From an uncultured Blautia sp. (GTDB lineage: Bacteria; Bacillota; Clostridia; Lachnospirales; Lachnospiraceae), in the NCBI GenBank assembly GCA_934424575.1, contig CAKRXU010000037.1, positions 1 to 25,991 of the forward strand: 25,991 nt of DNA. Reading direction: 5' to 3'. The notes under the pieces are model-generated. The model had not been told where the DNA came from, searched no databases, and was given only the letters and a program-made list of their open reading frames with translations. Of this stretch, positions 1 to 8,721 are shown piece by piece. Position numbers and translations under genes: made by a program. Position 1 is the stretch's first letter, and every line of letters begins with the position of its first letter.

Positions 1-207
1 CATGATACTTACAGGAATAGACGATATTGTTATTGGATTTATATGTTGTGTTCATATTTGTATTATATTATATTTTTACAATTAATACAATCATTATTTT
101 CTCCATCTTCAATTACTTGCGTAAATTCGATGGACGTGTCTTATATCCCTGTAGCTAAAGCAAGGGGTTTTACGACGCATTGGATAAAACTTTATACAAG
201 ACAGACA
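1..207. other. AT-rich left edge, no confident gene
   Basis: This stretch is strongly AT-rich up to about position 120. One short frame on the plus strand (ATG at 43, stop at 220-222, 59 codons) stays open. It ends in a sequence whose last half (GFTTHWIKLYTRQTNDRD) looks more protein-like than its hydrophobic first half. No ribosome-binding site precedes it and its stop falls inside the following hairpin. It could be the tail of a decayed gene or chance. I do not call a gene. Confidence 0.3.
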
Positions 208-238
208 AATGACCGGGATTAAAACTCTCCCGGTCATT
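208..238. terminator. Hairpin terminator downstream of the acidic secreted protein gene
   Basis: An 11-bp perfect inverted repeat (AATGACCGGGA / TCCCGGTCATT) surrounds a 9-nt loop. The plus-strand side is followed by TTTGTCT, the minus-strand side by TTGTCTGT. It lies 60 nt past the stop of the minus-strand gene ending at 301 and probably ends that transcript. It could also work in the plus direction. Confidence 0.7.
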
Positions 239-300
239 TTGTCTATTAATCATTTTTATGCAGATTTCTATGTCAAATTCAGATAATGTCGATCGTTTTA

Positions 301-1320
301 TTATTCAGCGTCTGCGCTGTCATCTGTTGTCTCTGCAGCTTCGCTGTCGTCTTTGGATGCATCATCTTTTTTATCATCTGCCGGTGCTGCATCTTCTTTT
401 ACTTCTGGTGCACCTGCATTCATTACAACAACTGCTGTTGCATTTCCATCTGCATCAAGAGTAACTTTAATGGTATCACCAACTTTGATGTCTGAGAATG
501 CGATCGCTTCCGTCTTCATTTCCGGTGCTTTTGTATCGTCTGGTTTTGCATCTTTGTCAGCTGCATCTGCGGATTCGTCTGTTGTTTCATCTGCAGCATC
601 TGCATCTGTACTGTCGCTGTCTGCTGTTTCATCTGTAGACTCATCTGTAGAGTCTGTATCGTCTGCTTTGGCGTCCTCGCTGTCAGCATCCTTGGAATCA
701 TCTGCTTTCTGATCATCTGCCGGTGCTTCGTCCGGTTTCTCCGGCTGAGCTTCCTTCTCATAAGTTGTGGTATCTGTTACTTTGATCGTCTGAGATTCTC
801 CCGTCAGATCCAGCATAGATGGAGCTTCACCCTTGTCATCTGGAACTTTTGCATCTTTCTCATCAGCTGCTGCCTCGTCTGTGCTGTCTTCTGTAGATTC
901 GTCTGCTGCTTCTGTGTCTGCGGACTCATCTGTGCTTTCCTCTGTATCTTTGGAATCATCTGCTTTTTCATCTTTGCTGTCGTCAGCTTTCTCGTCCTTG
1001 GAATCATCAGCCTTTGCATCTTTATCTCCAGCGTCTTTGCCATCCTCTGGTTTTTCACCCTTCGGATCCTGTCCGTCCGGCTGCTGTCCTTCTTTTGGAG
1101 TTCCTACATTGATCGTAATGCTATCCTCTCCAACTTCTGTAACTTCACCGTAAACTTCTGTAGCTTCTGCCTCATCTGTAGTTGTATCTGTGGAATCTGC
1201 ACTCTCGTCCTCTGCTGCTGCCTCTGTTGTCTCAGCAGTATCACTTGCTGCGTATGCCATATTTACAGAAGTCAGTGCCATTGTCAGTCCTAATACCATT
1301 GCTGCATATTTACGTTTCAT
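301..1320 (-). CDS. Secreted, highly acidic low-complexity repeat protein
   Basis: This is a 339-aa protein of unknown function. A Sec signal peptide (MKRKYAAMVLGLTMALTSV..., probable cleavage after AYA) is followed by an Asp/Glu/Ser/Thr/Ala-rich body. The body includes three near-tandem copies of KADDSKDE and many TDES/ADE units. Two ordered-looking patches interrupt it: YGEVTEVGEDSITINVG near the N-terminus and FSDIKVGDTIKVTLDADG near the C-terminus. They resemble the short beta-rich segments of DUF5666-type secreted domains, which is only a resemblance by eye. There is no LPXTG sorting signal or membrane anchor. I chose ATG 1320 because AGAGAGGA lies about 10 nt upstream; a TTG at 1329 would sit on top of that site. 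The gene follows a MacB-like operon on the same strand but is separated from it by a terminator, so it probably has its own promoter. It could be a cation-binding or surface-exposed acidic protein. Confidence 0.8.
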   Translation of the reverse strand: MKRKYAAMVLGLTMALTSVNMAYAASDTAETTEAAAEDESADSTDTTTDEAEATEVYGEVTEVGEDSITINVGTPKEGQQPDGQDPKGEKPEDGKDAGDKDAKADDSKDEKADDSKDEKADDSKDTEESTDESADTEAADESTEDSTDEAAADEKDAKVPDDKGEAPSMLDLTGESQTIKVTDTTTYEKEAQPEKPDEAPADDQKADDSKDADSEDAKADDTDSTDESTDETADSDSTDADAADETTDESADAADKDAKPDDTKAPEMKTEAIAFSDIKVGDTIKVTLDADGNATAVVVMNAGAPEVKEDAAPADDKKDDASKDDSEAAETTDDSADAE

Positions 1321-1464
1321 AATGATCAATTCCTCTCTTCTATTTTAATCTTGATTTTTCTTTTGTTTTGCTTTCTGTTGCTTACAGCTAACAATATAGG
1401 CTGGATTTGTGACCCTTATGTGATAAAAATAAGGAGATTTTATGAAATCGGTCACATTTTTTGC

Positions 1465-1500
1465 ACAAAAAATCCTTCACCTCGGGAAAGATGAAGGATC
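1465..1500 (-). terminator. Intrinsic terminator of the MacB-like operon
   Basis: On the minus strand, ATCCTTCATC pairs with GGTGAAGGAT across a short loop and is followed by TTTTTTG. It begins only about 10 nt beyond the permease stop codon at 1511, which is the usual place for an operon terminator. Confidence 0.9.
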
Positions 1501-1510
1501 TTCATTATAT

Positions 1511-2743
1511 TTAATTTCGTCTCAGTGCCTCGATCGGGCTCAGTTTCGCGGCTTTTCTTGCAGGGTAGATTCCAAAGAAAACACCTACCGCGCAGGAGAA
1601 CAAAGTCGCTGCCAGCACGACTGTCGGGCTGATTCCCGGTGAGATTGCCATTCCCATGCTATTACTCATGACCGTACAGATTCCATATGCCGCCAGCACA
1701 CCGAGCAGGATTCCGATCAGACCACCGATGACTGTCAGGATCGCTGCTTCTGCAAGGAACTGCAGCATGATAGACGCAGTCTTGGCTCCAAGAGATTTAC
1801 GGATACCGATCTCCCTCGTTCGCTCTGTGACAGACACAAGCATGATATTCATAACACCGATTCCACCTACAAGAAGAGAAATTCCAGCCACAAAAGAAAT
1901 AAAAGTCGTGACCATGCCAAGCATCTCGTTCATAGATTTCATGATATCCTGGAAACTCTCAACCTGGAAATAATCTTCTCCGGCACACTGATGGCGTTTT
2001 TCCAGCAGGTGAACGATCTGATCTGCGATTCCCTGGGAGTCCTGCGTTTTGTCTGCCTGGACAGTGATCGAATAAAATTCATCAGACCCTACGACCAGAT
2101 CATCCATGGATGAATACGGGATATTCACCGTAACCGGCATTCCATCATAAGTATAACTTACAAAAGTACCATTTTCTTTCTGAGTCGTGACACCTATGAT
2201 ACGAAATGATTTGGAAGAATCATAACAGGTGATATCAAGGCTCATACCCACGACATCATCCGTACCAAACAGTCTTTTGGCATCGGAATTGGAAATGACG
2301 CAGACATTTTTCCCCTCCTCGATCTCCTGCTCTCCGAAATAATTTCCGTATTTCATTTCAGAGTTATTGATCATTTTGGCATCCGGACCCTCGCCGGTTA
2401 GCATAATAGAAAAAGTACCCTTGCCGGTCACAGTCTCACCGTCATAACTGTTTGAAACACTGACTCCCTCTACATCATCCAGTTTACGGACTTCCTGCAC
2501 ATCTTCCGGTGTGATCCATTCGTCCTCTGTCATGGCATCACTGCTGACGCTGATCGCGATCTTGCCGGCACCGATCCCGTCGATCTCACTGTTCATCTGA
2601 TTCTTGGTTCCCTCACCGATAGAAACGATCGCAATAACCGAGGCAATACCTATGATGATCCCAAGCATAGTCAGAAAAGAACGTCCTTTATTTGCACGGA
2701 TATTCTGGACTGCCATTTTTATGTATTCATACAATCCGCCCAT
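1511..2743 (-). CDS. MacB/FtsX-type ABC transporter permease
   Basis: This 410-aa permease is the membrane component of a MacAB-like exporter. An N-terminal transmembrane helix (about residues 20-42, SFLTMLGIIIGIASVIAIVS) is followed by a roughly 200-residue extracytoplasmic MacB-type core domain. Three helices follow in the C-terminal FtsX domain (starting TFISFVAGISLLVGGIGVMN), with the conserved cytoplasmic stretch TERTREIGIRKSLGAK. The C-terminus ends PIEALRRN, typical of the family. ATG 2743 shares one base with the adaptor's TGA stop (TGATG) and has AAGAAGG 6-7 nt upstream; an in-frame TTG at 2746 is less likely. Translational coupling to the adaptor gene is expected. Substrate unknown: family members export peptides, lipoproteins or antimicrobials. 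Confidence 0.92.
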   Translation of the reverse strand: MGGLYEYIKMAVQNIRANKGRSFLTMLGIIIGIASVIAIVSIGEGTKNQMNSEIDGIGAGKIAISVSSDAMTEDEWITPEDVQEVRKLDDVEGVSVSNSYDGETVTGKGTFSIMLTGEGPDAKMINNSEMKYGNYFGEQEIEEGKNVCVISNSDAKRLFGTDDVVGMSLDITCYDSSKSFRIIGVTTQKENGTFVSYTYDGMPVTVNIPYSSMDDLVVGSDEFYSITVQADKTQDSQGIADQIVHLLEKRHQCAGEDYFQVESFQDIMKSMNEMLGMVTTFISFVAGISLLVGGIGVMNIMLVSVTERTREIGIRKSLGAKTASIMLQFLAEAAILTVIGGLIGILLGVLAAYGICTVMSNSMGMAISPGISPTVVLAATLFSCAVGVFFGIYPARKAAKLSPIEALRRN

Positions 2744-4566
2744 CAAGCACCTTCTTCTGTTTCTGTAACCACATCTTCTGCATCAGCAGGAACAGTATCT
2801 GTTCCATCAGCGCCTTCCGCACTGGCATCCACGGCCTGTGCAGTCATTCCTTCCTGCAGGGAACCGATATCACGGATCACCTGTTCATCTGCCTCAATGC
2901 CATCTGTTACCTCGATATAATCGTCAGAACTTATGCCTGTTGTGATATCTTTTCTGGTGATCACGCCATCTTCAAGGACATAACAAAAAGAACCCTCTTT
3001 GCCAATGTTGACAACTTCGGACGGCAGAACGACAACATTCTCTGCTTTCTGTGCCTGGATCGTTACTTTGGCATCTACGCCGAGAAAAATATCTTCGTCC
3101 GGATTTTTGATACGGATATCTGCTGAGATCAGGGATGCGCCTTTTTCATTCTGCGTCGCAATGTGGCTGACCTTGATAACTTCGCCTTCGTATGTTTTTC
3201 CTGCAAGTGTGATCTGTGCGCTCTGTCCTTCCTGAACCTTGTCGTAGTCATACTTGGATATATTTACTGTTACATCTACTTTATCTGTATTCTGAAGGGT
3301 AAAAAGTTCTGTACCGAGTGCTGTTGTAGAGCCTTCCACAACAGCAACCTTTGTCACTACGCCGTTAAAATCTGCGTGGATTCCTTTTTTAGCTGCTTCT
3401 ACCAGTTCCTCGGCTGACATCTGATCCAGTTCTGCGAGGTTATTGGTGATCTCCATTTTTTCCTTTTCTTCCTCGGTCACAGCTCCCGGGTCTGCTTCTG
3501 CAGTTGCTTCTTCACTGGACAGTTTGGACTGGAGCTCTGCAAGATCGCTGCTGGCTTTTTCCAGCTCAGATTCCAGAGCAGAAGTATCTGCTGTTACTGT
3601 CGCTGTTTCTGTAGTATCCGAAAAATCAGAGGATGTTTCTGTCTTGGTTCCATCTGACACTATTGCAGAACTTTCTCCTGTGTAATCAGATAACACCGGT
3701 GCTTCCGGCTTCTGTGTCTTATAATCTTCGTAGTCACGCTTTGCGTCCTGATATGCAATCTGTGACTCACTCCGTAACTGTTCTGCAATGGAAAGTGCAT
3801 CTGCATTTTCGTCCGTCTGATCCGCCGACCAGGTCTGAAAAGCCATCTGATACTCACTCTCGGACTGATTGTATTCCTGAAGAGTCTGATTCATCGTATT
3901 GTTAAGTTCATTCAGCTTATTCTGATATGCCGGGAGTGTTTTGTTCTGATATGTACTGAGATCGGCTGCATATTCCTGCTGGATTTTTTGCTGTGCAGCT
4001 TCCTGGGCGGCCTGCGCCTCGGCTGCTTTTCTTGCAGATTCTGCTGCTGCCTGTGCCTGTGCATTGGCTGTTACCTGAGAAATCTGTGCCTTAAGGCTCG
4101 CCACATAATCTTCCTGCGCTGCCACCTGCTGTTTCAGGCTTGACGCATTACCTGCGGCATCTTTCTGTTTCTGAACTGCCTTGTCCGATTTGTTGATCGT
4201 ATTGGTCATGTCCAATTTCCCGGACTCTACGTTCAGATCAGCTTTTTTCTGCTCTCTTTCGAGATCCTTTTTGTCAAAAGCCACCAGCTCTGTTCCGGCT
4301 TTGACGGTGTCGCCCTCTTTGAAATCGACCTTGTCTACTTTGGCATTCACCGGAGAAAAATATGTCTTGGATTCTTCGCTGACTACGGTTCCGCTTGCCT
4401 CCACGGTCTGCTGGACATCACCGATCTCGGCTTTTACCACCTCAACCTGTGGAACTGCCTCCTCGCCGGATGACCTGCCTCCCAGGACAGATACGCCGCC
4501 CACTGCCACAACTGCGATCACGCCTGCACCGATCAGTAGTTTCTTTTTGGATTTTTTCTTCTTCAT
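2743..4566 (-). CDS. HlyD/MacA-type adaptor (membrane fusion) protein, unusually long
   Basis: At 607 aa this adaptor exceeds the usual 350-450 aa of MacA/YknX-like proteins. The order is: a Lys-rich start and one membrane helix (residues 10-29); the first half of a lipoyl-like domain (SPVNAKVDKVDFKEGDTVKAG, about 70-92); a very long Ala/Gln/Glu-rich coiled coil (about 100-380) with a Ser/Thr/Asp-rich insert; the second lipoyl half (HADFNGVVTKVAVVEGSTTA); beta-barrel segments; and an acidic tail rich in D, E, A and T. The extra length lies in the coiled-coil hairpin and the tail. The start overlaps the ATPase stop by 4 nt (ATGA) and GGAGG lies 7 nt upstream. In Gram-positives such adaptors join the ATPase/permease pair and may span the cell wall. 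The cargo is not evident. Confidence 0.9.
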   Translation of the reverse strand: MKKKKSKKKLLIGAGVIAVVAVGGVSVLGGRSSGEEAVPQVEVVKAEIGDVQQTVEASGTVVSEESKTYFSPVNAKVDKVDFKEGDTVKAGTELVAFDKKDLEREQKKADLNVESGKLDMTNTINKSDKAVQKQKDAAGNASSLKQQVAAQEDYVASLKAQISQVTANAQAQAAAESARKAAEAQAAQEAAQQKIQQEYAADLSTYQNKTLPAYQNKLNELNNTMNQTLQEYNQSESEYQMAFQTWSADQTDENADALSIAEQLRSESQIAYQDAKRDYEDYKTQKPEAPVLSDYTGESSAIVSDGTKTETSSDFSDTTETATVTADTSALESELEKASSDLAELQSKLSSEEATAEADPGAVTEEEKEKMEITNNLAELDQMSAEELVEAAKKGIHADFNGVVTKVAVVEGSTTALGTELFTLQNTDKVDVTVNISKYDYDKVQEGQSAQITLAGKTYEGEVIKVSHIATQNEKGASLISADIRIKNPDEDIFLGVDAKVTIQAQKAENVVVLPSEVVNIGKEGSFCYVLEDGVITRKDITTGISSDDYIEVTDGIEADEQVIRDIGSLQEGMTAQAVDASAEGADGTDTVPADAEDVVTETEEGA

Positions 4567-5279
4567 GCCTCTGCCTCCTGGTCAAAATCCTCATTTATTG
4601 TGTCGGATTCGATTTTTCCGTCCATGATACGTACCACACGGCGTGCCTGAGCCGCAATTCCATTGTCATGTGTGATCAGGATCACGGTTCGTCCTGACTT
4701 GTGCATCTTTTTGAGGATCGCAAGGATCTCCCTGCTGGATGCGGAGTCCAGGTTTCCGGTCGGCTCATCTGCCAGGATTACCGGCGGCTGTGCGGCAATG
4801 GCTCTCGCGATGGCAACTCTCTGCTGCTGACCACCGGACATTTCGCTTGGCTTATGATCCATACGTTTCTCCAGACCGACCAGTTTGAGCGAATCTACGG
4901 CAAGCTGGTGCCTTGTTTTCTTGTCTACGCCTCTGTAGATCAGGGGAAGTTCTACGTTTTCGATCGCGTTCAGATTTGCGATCAGGTTAAAGCCCTGGAA
5001 GATAAAACCGATCTCACGGTTTCGCACTTCTGAGAGTTCATTGTCCGTCATTTCGGACACATCTGTTCCGTTAAGATAATATCTGCCGGAAGTCGGAACA
5101 TCAAGGCATCCAAGCATGTTCATAAACGTGGATTTGCCGGAACCGGACTGTCCGATAATCGCTACCAGTTCCCCTTTTTTGATCTCCAGGCTCACATGAT
5201 CCAGAGCACGCACTTCGTTTTCTCCAGGATTGTAAATCTTGCATAAGTCTTCTACTTTGATCAGTGTATCGTTGTCCAT
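4563..5279 (-). CDS. LolD/MacB-type ABC transporter ATP-binding protein
   Basis: This 238-aa ATPase energises the adjacent exporter from the cytoplasm. It carries Walker A GQSGSGKST (about residues 43-51), Q-loop FIFQGFNLIANLN, signature MSGGQQQRVAIARA, Walker B VILADEPTGNLDS and the switch histidine in LITHD. These are the hallmarks of the MacB/LolD/FtsE-like class. The start has GAGGAGGA 4-5 nt upstream. It is the first gene of a three-gene unit in which each gene overlaps the next. Only 55 nt separate it from the aminopeptidase stop and I see no terminator there, so read-through from that gene is possible. Confidence 0.95.
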   Translation of the reverse strand: MDNDTLIKVEDLCKIYNPGENEVRALDHVSLEIKKGELVAIIGQSGSGKSTFMNMLGCLDVPTSGRYYLNGTDVSEMTDNELSEVRNREIGFIFQGFNLIANLNAIENVELPLIYRGVDKKTRHQLAVDSLKLVGLEKRMDHKPSEMSGGQQQRVAIARAIAAQPPVILADEPTGNLDSASSREILAILKKMHKSGRTVILITHDNGIAAQARRVVRIMDGKIESDTINEDFDQEAEA

Positions 5280-5334
5280 AAATCCTCCTCTGGTGCCCCT
5301 TCATGGAGCCTGTTTATTGCTGTTTCAGATATCT

Positions 5335-6726
5335 TCATGCATCAAGCAAAAATGCTTTGTAGGCTTTCTTTGCTTCGTAAATATCGGCTTTGCTTGTGAC
5401 TTCCCACGGAGCGTGCATGCTTAAGACTGCCACACCGCTGTCGATCACGTTCATTCCATAAAGAGCTGCGATATATGCGATGGTTCCACCGCCGCCTACA
5501 TCGACCTTGCCAAGTTCTGCTGTCTGGAATGCAACCTGATGGTCGTCAAAGATCCTGCGGACTTCTGCAACATATTCTGCGTTTGCATCGTTGGAGCCGG
5601 ATTTTCCTCTTGCTCCTGTGAATTTATTGAGCACGATGCCTCTTCCGAGATATGCAGCATTCTTTTTCTCGAAGCATTCTCCGTAAGCCGGATCATAGCC
5701 CGCGCTTACATCAGAGGAAAGCATGCTGGAGTTGCGGAGAGTTCTTCTGAGTGCCAGATCGGAATAGCATCCCATTCCATCCAGAAGTTCTGCAACGGTA
5801 TTTTCAAAAAATCTGGACTGCATTCCAGTTGCGCCGACGCTTCCAATCTCTTCTTTATCTGTCAGGAGACAGCAGCTTGTGCGTTTCGGTGCGTCCATTT
5901 CCATCATTGCGACAAAGGAAGTATAGGCGCATACGCGGTCATCCTGTCCGTAAGCGGCTACCATGCTTCTGTCCAGACCGCAGTCACGTGCCTTGCCTGC
6001 CGGAACAATCTCAAGCTCTGCTGAGAGGAAATCCTCCTCTTCTACATCGTATTTCTCTTTGAGGATACGAAGAACATTGGATTTGACTGCTTCTTTTTTC
6101 TTCTCGTCGGTGCTTTCGCTGAGTGGTCTGCTTCCGATCAGGATATCGAGATTTTCACCTTCGATGACTTCGGCTGCTTTTTTCTGAAGCTGTTTGCCTG
6201 CAAGGTGGATCAGAAGGTCTGTGATGTATACGACCGGATCATTTTCATCTTCACCGATGGTAACGTTGACTACGCTGCCGTCTTTTTTTGCGATCACGCC
6301 GTGGATCGCGAGCGGAAGAGCTACCCACTGATATTTCTTGACACCGCCATAGTAGTGGGTATCGAGGTATGCAAGGTCTGTGTCTTCATACAGAGGATTC
6401 TGTTTTACGTCGAGACGTGGGGAATCGATGTGTGCGCCGAGGATGTTCATACCTTTTTCCAGCGGTTCCTGGCCTACGTGGAACAGTGCCATGATCTTTT
6501 TCATTCCGACTGCATATACTTTATCTCCCGGCTGGATCTTCTCGCCTGCTGCCTGTTTTGCTTCAAGGCTGACGTATCCGTTGGCTTCTGCTTCTCTGAC
6601 AAGTTCTGTCACACATTCACGCTCTGTCTTGCCTGCATCAAGGAATGCACGGTAATCCTTTGCAAGTTTCTCCATCTCTTTCTCATCCGCTTCCCCATAA
6701 GAAAGCCATGCGTTTTTTCTTTCCAT
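5335..6726 (-). CDS. M18-family zinc aminopeptidase
   Basis: This 463-aa cytosolic metallopeptidase should release N-terminal residues from peptides. M18 hallmarks are visible: the first metal histidine in LGAHIDSPRLDVK (about residue 99), YGGVKKYQWVALPLAIHG, the metal-bridging Asp region AYGQDDRVCAYTS, the catalytic Glu pair in LLTDKEEIGSVGATG, SGSNDANAEY, and the last metal histidine in VLSMHAPWE near the C-terminus. The length fits the clostridial M18 branch. I prefer ATG 6726, which has AAAGGTGG about 11 nt upstream, over the in-frame GTG at 6741 that overlaps that site. It may be co-transcribed with the exporter genes downstream, although a functional link is only inferred from spacing. 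Confidence 0.92.
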   Translation of the reverse strand: MERKNAWLSYGEADEKEMEKLAKDYRAFLDAGKTERECVTELVREAEANGYVSLEAKQAAGEKIQPGDKVYAVGMKKIMALFHVGQEPLEKGMNILGAHIDSPRLDVKQNPLYEDTDLAYLDTHYYGGVKKYQWVALPLAIHGVIAKKDGSVVNVTIGEDENDPVVYITDLLIHLAGKQLQKKAAEVIEGENLDILIGSRPLSESTDEKKKEAVKSNVLRILKEKYDVEEEDFLSAELEIVPAGKARDCGLDRSMVAAYGQDDRVCAYTSFVAMMEMDAPKRTSCCLLTDKEEIGSVGATGMQSRFFENTVAELLDGMGCYSDLALRRTLRNSSMLSSDVSAGYDPAYGECFEKKNAAYLGRGIVLNKFTGARGKSGSNDANAEYVAEVRRIFDDHQVAFQTAELGKVDVGGGGTIAYIAALYGMNVIDSGVAVLSMHAPWEVTSKADIYEAKKAYKAFLLDA

Positions 6727-6820
6727 AATATATAAAACCACCTTTCGATTGATTAATTTACTCCAATATTAACGAATTGCTCCGCTGCAAGCAGCTCCCG
6801 CAATTCTGCATATCTCCCAC

Positions 6821-6849
6821 ATTATAAATCAAATACTTCCATATTTCTA
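6821..6849 (-). promoter_or_regulatory. Probable promoter of the aminopeptidase
   Basis: On the minus strand a perfect -10 TATAAT (6826-6821) is preceded at 17 nt by TAGAAA (6849-6844), a weak -35. It leaves a leader of about 90 nt with a small GCTGC/GCAGC hairpin near 6783-6794. Confidence 0.5.
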
Positions 6850-6910
6850 CAATCCTCACAATTCTTAATTAAAAAATAAGAATTCCCTTACTTATTTCAC
6901 AGTTTTCTCA

Positions 6911-6946
6911 AATTTTTCTTGAAAAATTCGCCTCCACCGTTACAAT
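6911..6946 (+). promoter_or_regulatory. Promoter of the ABC-class ATPase with an overlapping dyad
   Basis: The sequence has -35 TTGAAA (6919-6924), a 16-nt spacer and -10 TACAAT (6941-6946). The -35 sits inside an inverted repeat, AATTTTTC-TT-GAAAAATT (6911-6928). A protein bound to this dyad would cover the -35, so regulation is possible but not shown. Confidence 0.55.
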
Positions 6947-7006
6947 AATATTATTCATATTCAAACTACAATTCGTATTTATTTTATGATTATGGAGGTC
7001 ATCTAC

Positions 7007-8719
7007 ATGCAGCAATCCACAGATCTACAGAATCTTTTACATTCTGTCCACCGAAAAAGCTATCCTGCCTATAAATCTCTGAAAGGCAGTTACCAGTTTG
7101 ATCATTATATTCTTTCGATCGACCATGTGCAGGGGGATCCTTTTGCTTCGCCTTCTCATATCAGTGTCCGGATTTCCCACAAAACCGCGGGATTTCCACG
7201 GGAATATTATAGCGATCATGTTACCCGCATCACGCTGTCTGATTATCTTACCAGACAGTTTGAAAAGCAGGTCAGCCACTACACCTTCCGTGCCAAAGGC
7301 TCCGGCAAGAGCGGCCTGATCTCGGTGAGCCACTGTGGACAGGAAGTGCTGGAGCGGACCGCCTGTGAGATCACAGAAAAAGGGATCACCGCCCGTTTTT
7401 TCATCGGTTTTCCGGCCAACGGGAGAACGATCAACGCCACAGAGCTGGAAAAAATCCTCTTCGACTTCCTCCCGGTCTGCGTGCAGAAAGCTTTTCTTTA
7501 CAGAAACATCAATCACAAAGAACTGGAACAGACTATCTTTCTCGCCGAAGACCAGACCTACATCCGAAACCAGCTCGCAGAGCAGAATCTCGTCGCCTTT
7601 GTCGCAGACGGCTCCATCCTTCCGAGGGAAAGCGGCATTTCCTCACGCCCGATGAAAGGTTCGATCCCATTTACCTCACCGGAGTCTCTGCGCGTTACCA
7701 TGGAACTTCCACACAGAGGAAGCATCTCCGGCATGGGGATCCCACAGGGGATCACTCTGATCGTGGGCGGCGGCTATCATGGCAAATCCACGCTTCTGAA
7801 TGCCCTGGAACTTGGCGTCTACAACCATATTTCCGGTGACGGCCGCGAATACGTCATCACCGACGAAACCGCCCTGAAACTCCGCTCCGAGGACGGACGC
7901 TTCATCAAAGATGTAGATATCTCCCTCTTCATCAATGATCTTCCGAACAAGAAAGACACCCGTTGTTTTTCCACGGAAGACGCCAGTGGAAGTACCTCCC
8001 AGGCTGCCGGTATCATAGAAGGAATGGAAGCCGGAAGCAAAGTCTTCCTGCTGGATGAAGATACTTCTGCCACCAATTTCATGGTACGCGACGCTTTCAT
8101 GCAGGAAGTCATTGCCAGAGAAAAAGAACCGATCACCCCATTCCTCGAACGTGCCGAAGATCTCTATAAGAAAGCCGGGATCTCAACGATCCTCGTAGCC
8201 GGAAGTTCCGGGGCATTTTTCCACATCGCAGACACAATTATCCAGATGGATTCCTATCATCCTGTGGATATCTCCGAAAAAGTACAGCAATTATGTGGAA
8301 AATATCCTCTGAATCCCGTCAAAGCCCCGGAATTCAATTTTCCGGAGAGCCACCGCATCATGCAAAAACAGACACCCTCGATCCGTTCTCACGGAAGAAA
8401 CGCCGGCCGGCCGGAACAGCTCAAAATAAAAGTTCATGGAAAAGATGGTTTCCTGATTGGAAAACAGGATGTCAATCTCCGCTACATCGAGCAGCTGATC
8501 GACACAGAACAGACAGCAGCCCTGGGACTGCTTCTCAAATATACGATAGAAAAACTCGCCGACGGCACCCGCACGATCGACGATATTATAAAATACCTTG
8601 CAGATCAGTTAAAGCACAAAGGACTTTCCTTCCTGTCAGAAGGCTCCTATATCTCATGTGGATACGCCATGCCAAGGATCCAGGAAATCTACTCCTGCTT
8701 TAACCGCCACCGAAGATAA
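7007..8719 (+). CDS. Predicted ATPase of the ABC class (COG3044 type), function unknown
   Basis: This 570-aa soluble protein has no membrane segments or signal peptide. The first 230 residues are family-specific. An ABC-like nucleotide-binding core follows, with Walker A GGGYHGKST (about residue 256), a degenerate signature ASGSTSQAAGIIEG and Walker B KVFLLDEDTSATNFM. Then comes a beta-strand ILVAGSSGAFFHIAD where a switch region would be. This combination is typical of the 'ABC_ATPase' family, which is widespread and has no settled role. ATG 7007 is chosen because GGAGG (6994-6998) lies 8 nt upstream; the in-frame ATGs at 6986 and 6992 precede or overlap that site. The gene is monocistronic. 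Confidence 0.88.
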   Translation: MQQSTDLQNLLHSVHRKSYPAYKSLKGSYQFDHYILSIDHVQGDPFASPSHISVRISHKTAGFPREYYSDHVTRITLSDYLTRQFEKQVSHYTFRAKGSGKSGLISVSHCGQEVLERTACEITEKGITARFFIGFPANGRTINATELEKILFDFLPVCVQKAFLYRNINHKELEQTIFLAEDQTYIRNQLAEQNLVAFVADGSILPRESGISSRPMKGSIPFTSPESLRVTMELPHRGSISGMGIPQGITLIVGGGYHGKSTLLNALELGVYNHISGDGREYVITDETALKLRSEDGRFIKDVDISLFINDLPNKKDTRCFSTEDASGSTSQAAGIIEGMEAGSKVFLLDEDTSATNFMVRDAFMQEVIAREKEPITPFLERAEDLYKKAGISTILVAGSSGAFFHIADTIIQMDSYHPVDISEKVQQLCGKYPLNPVKAPEFNFPESHRIMQKQTPSIRSHGRNAGRPEQLKIKVHGKDGFLIGKQDVNLRYIEQLIDTEQTAALGLLLKYTIEKLADGTRTIDDIIKYLADQLKHKGLSFLSEGSYISCGYAMPRIQEIYSCFNRHRR

Positions 8720-8721
8720 AT

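Noticed and set aside
43..222. 59-codon plus-strand frame at the left edge
   Set aside because: It has no ribosome site, a strongly AT-rich first half and a stop inside a terminator stem. At most it is a gene remnant.
353..1153. Ser/Ala-rich plus-strand frames opposite the acidic repeat protein
   Set aside because: They arise from reading the repetitive GAT/GAA-rich codons backwards and lack ribosome sites.
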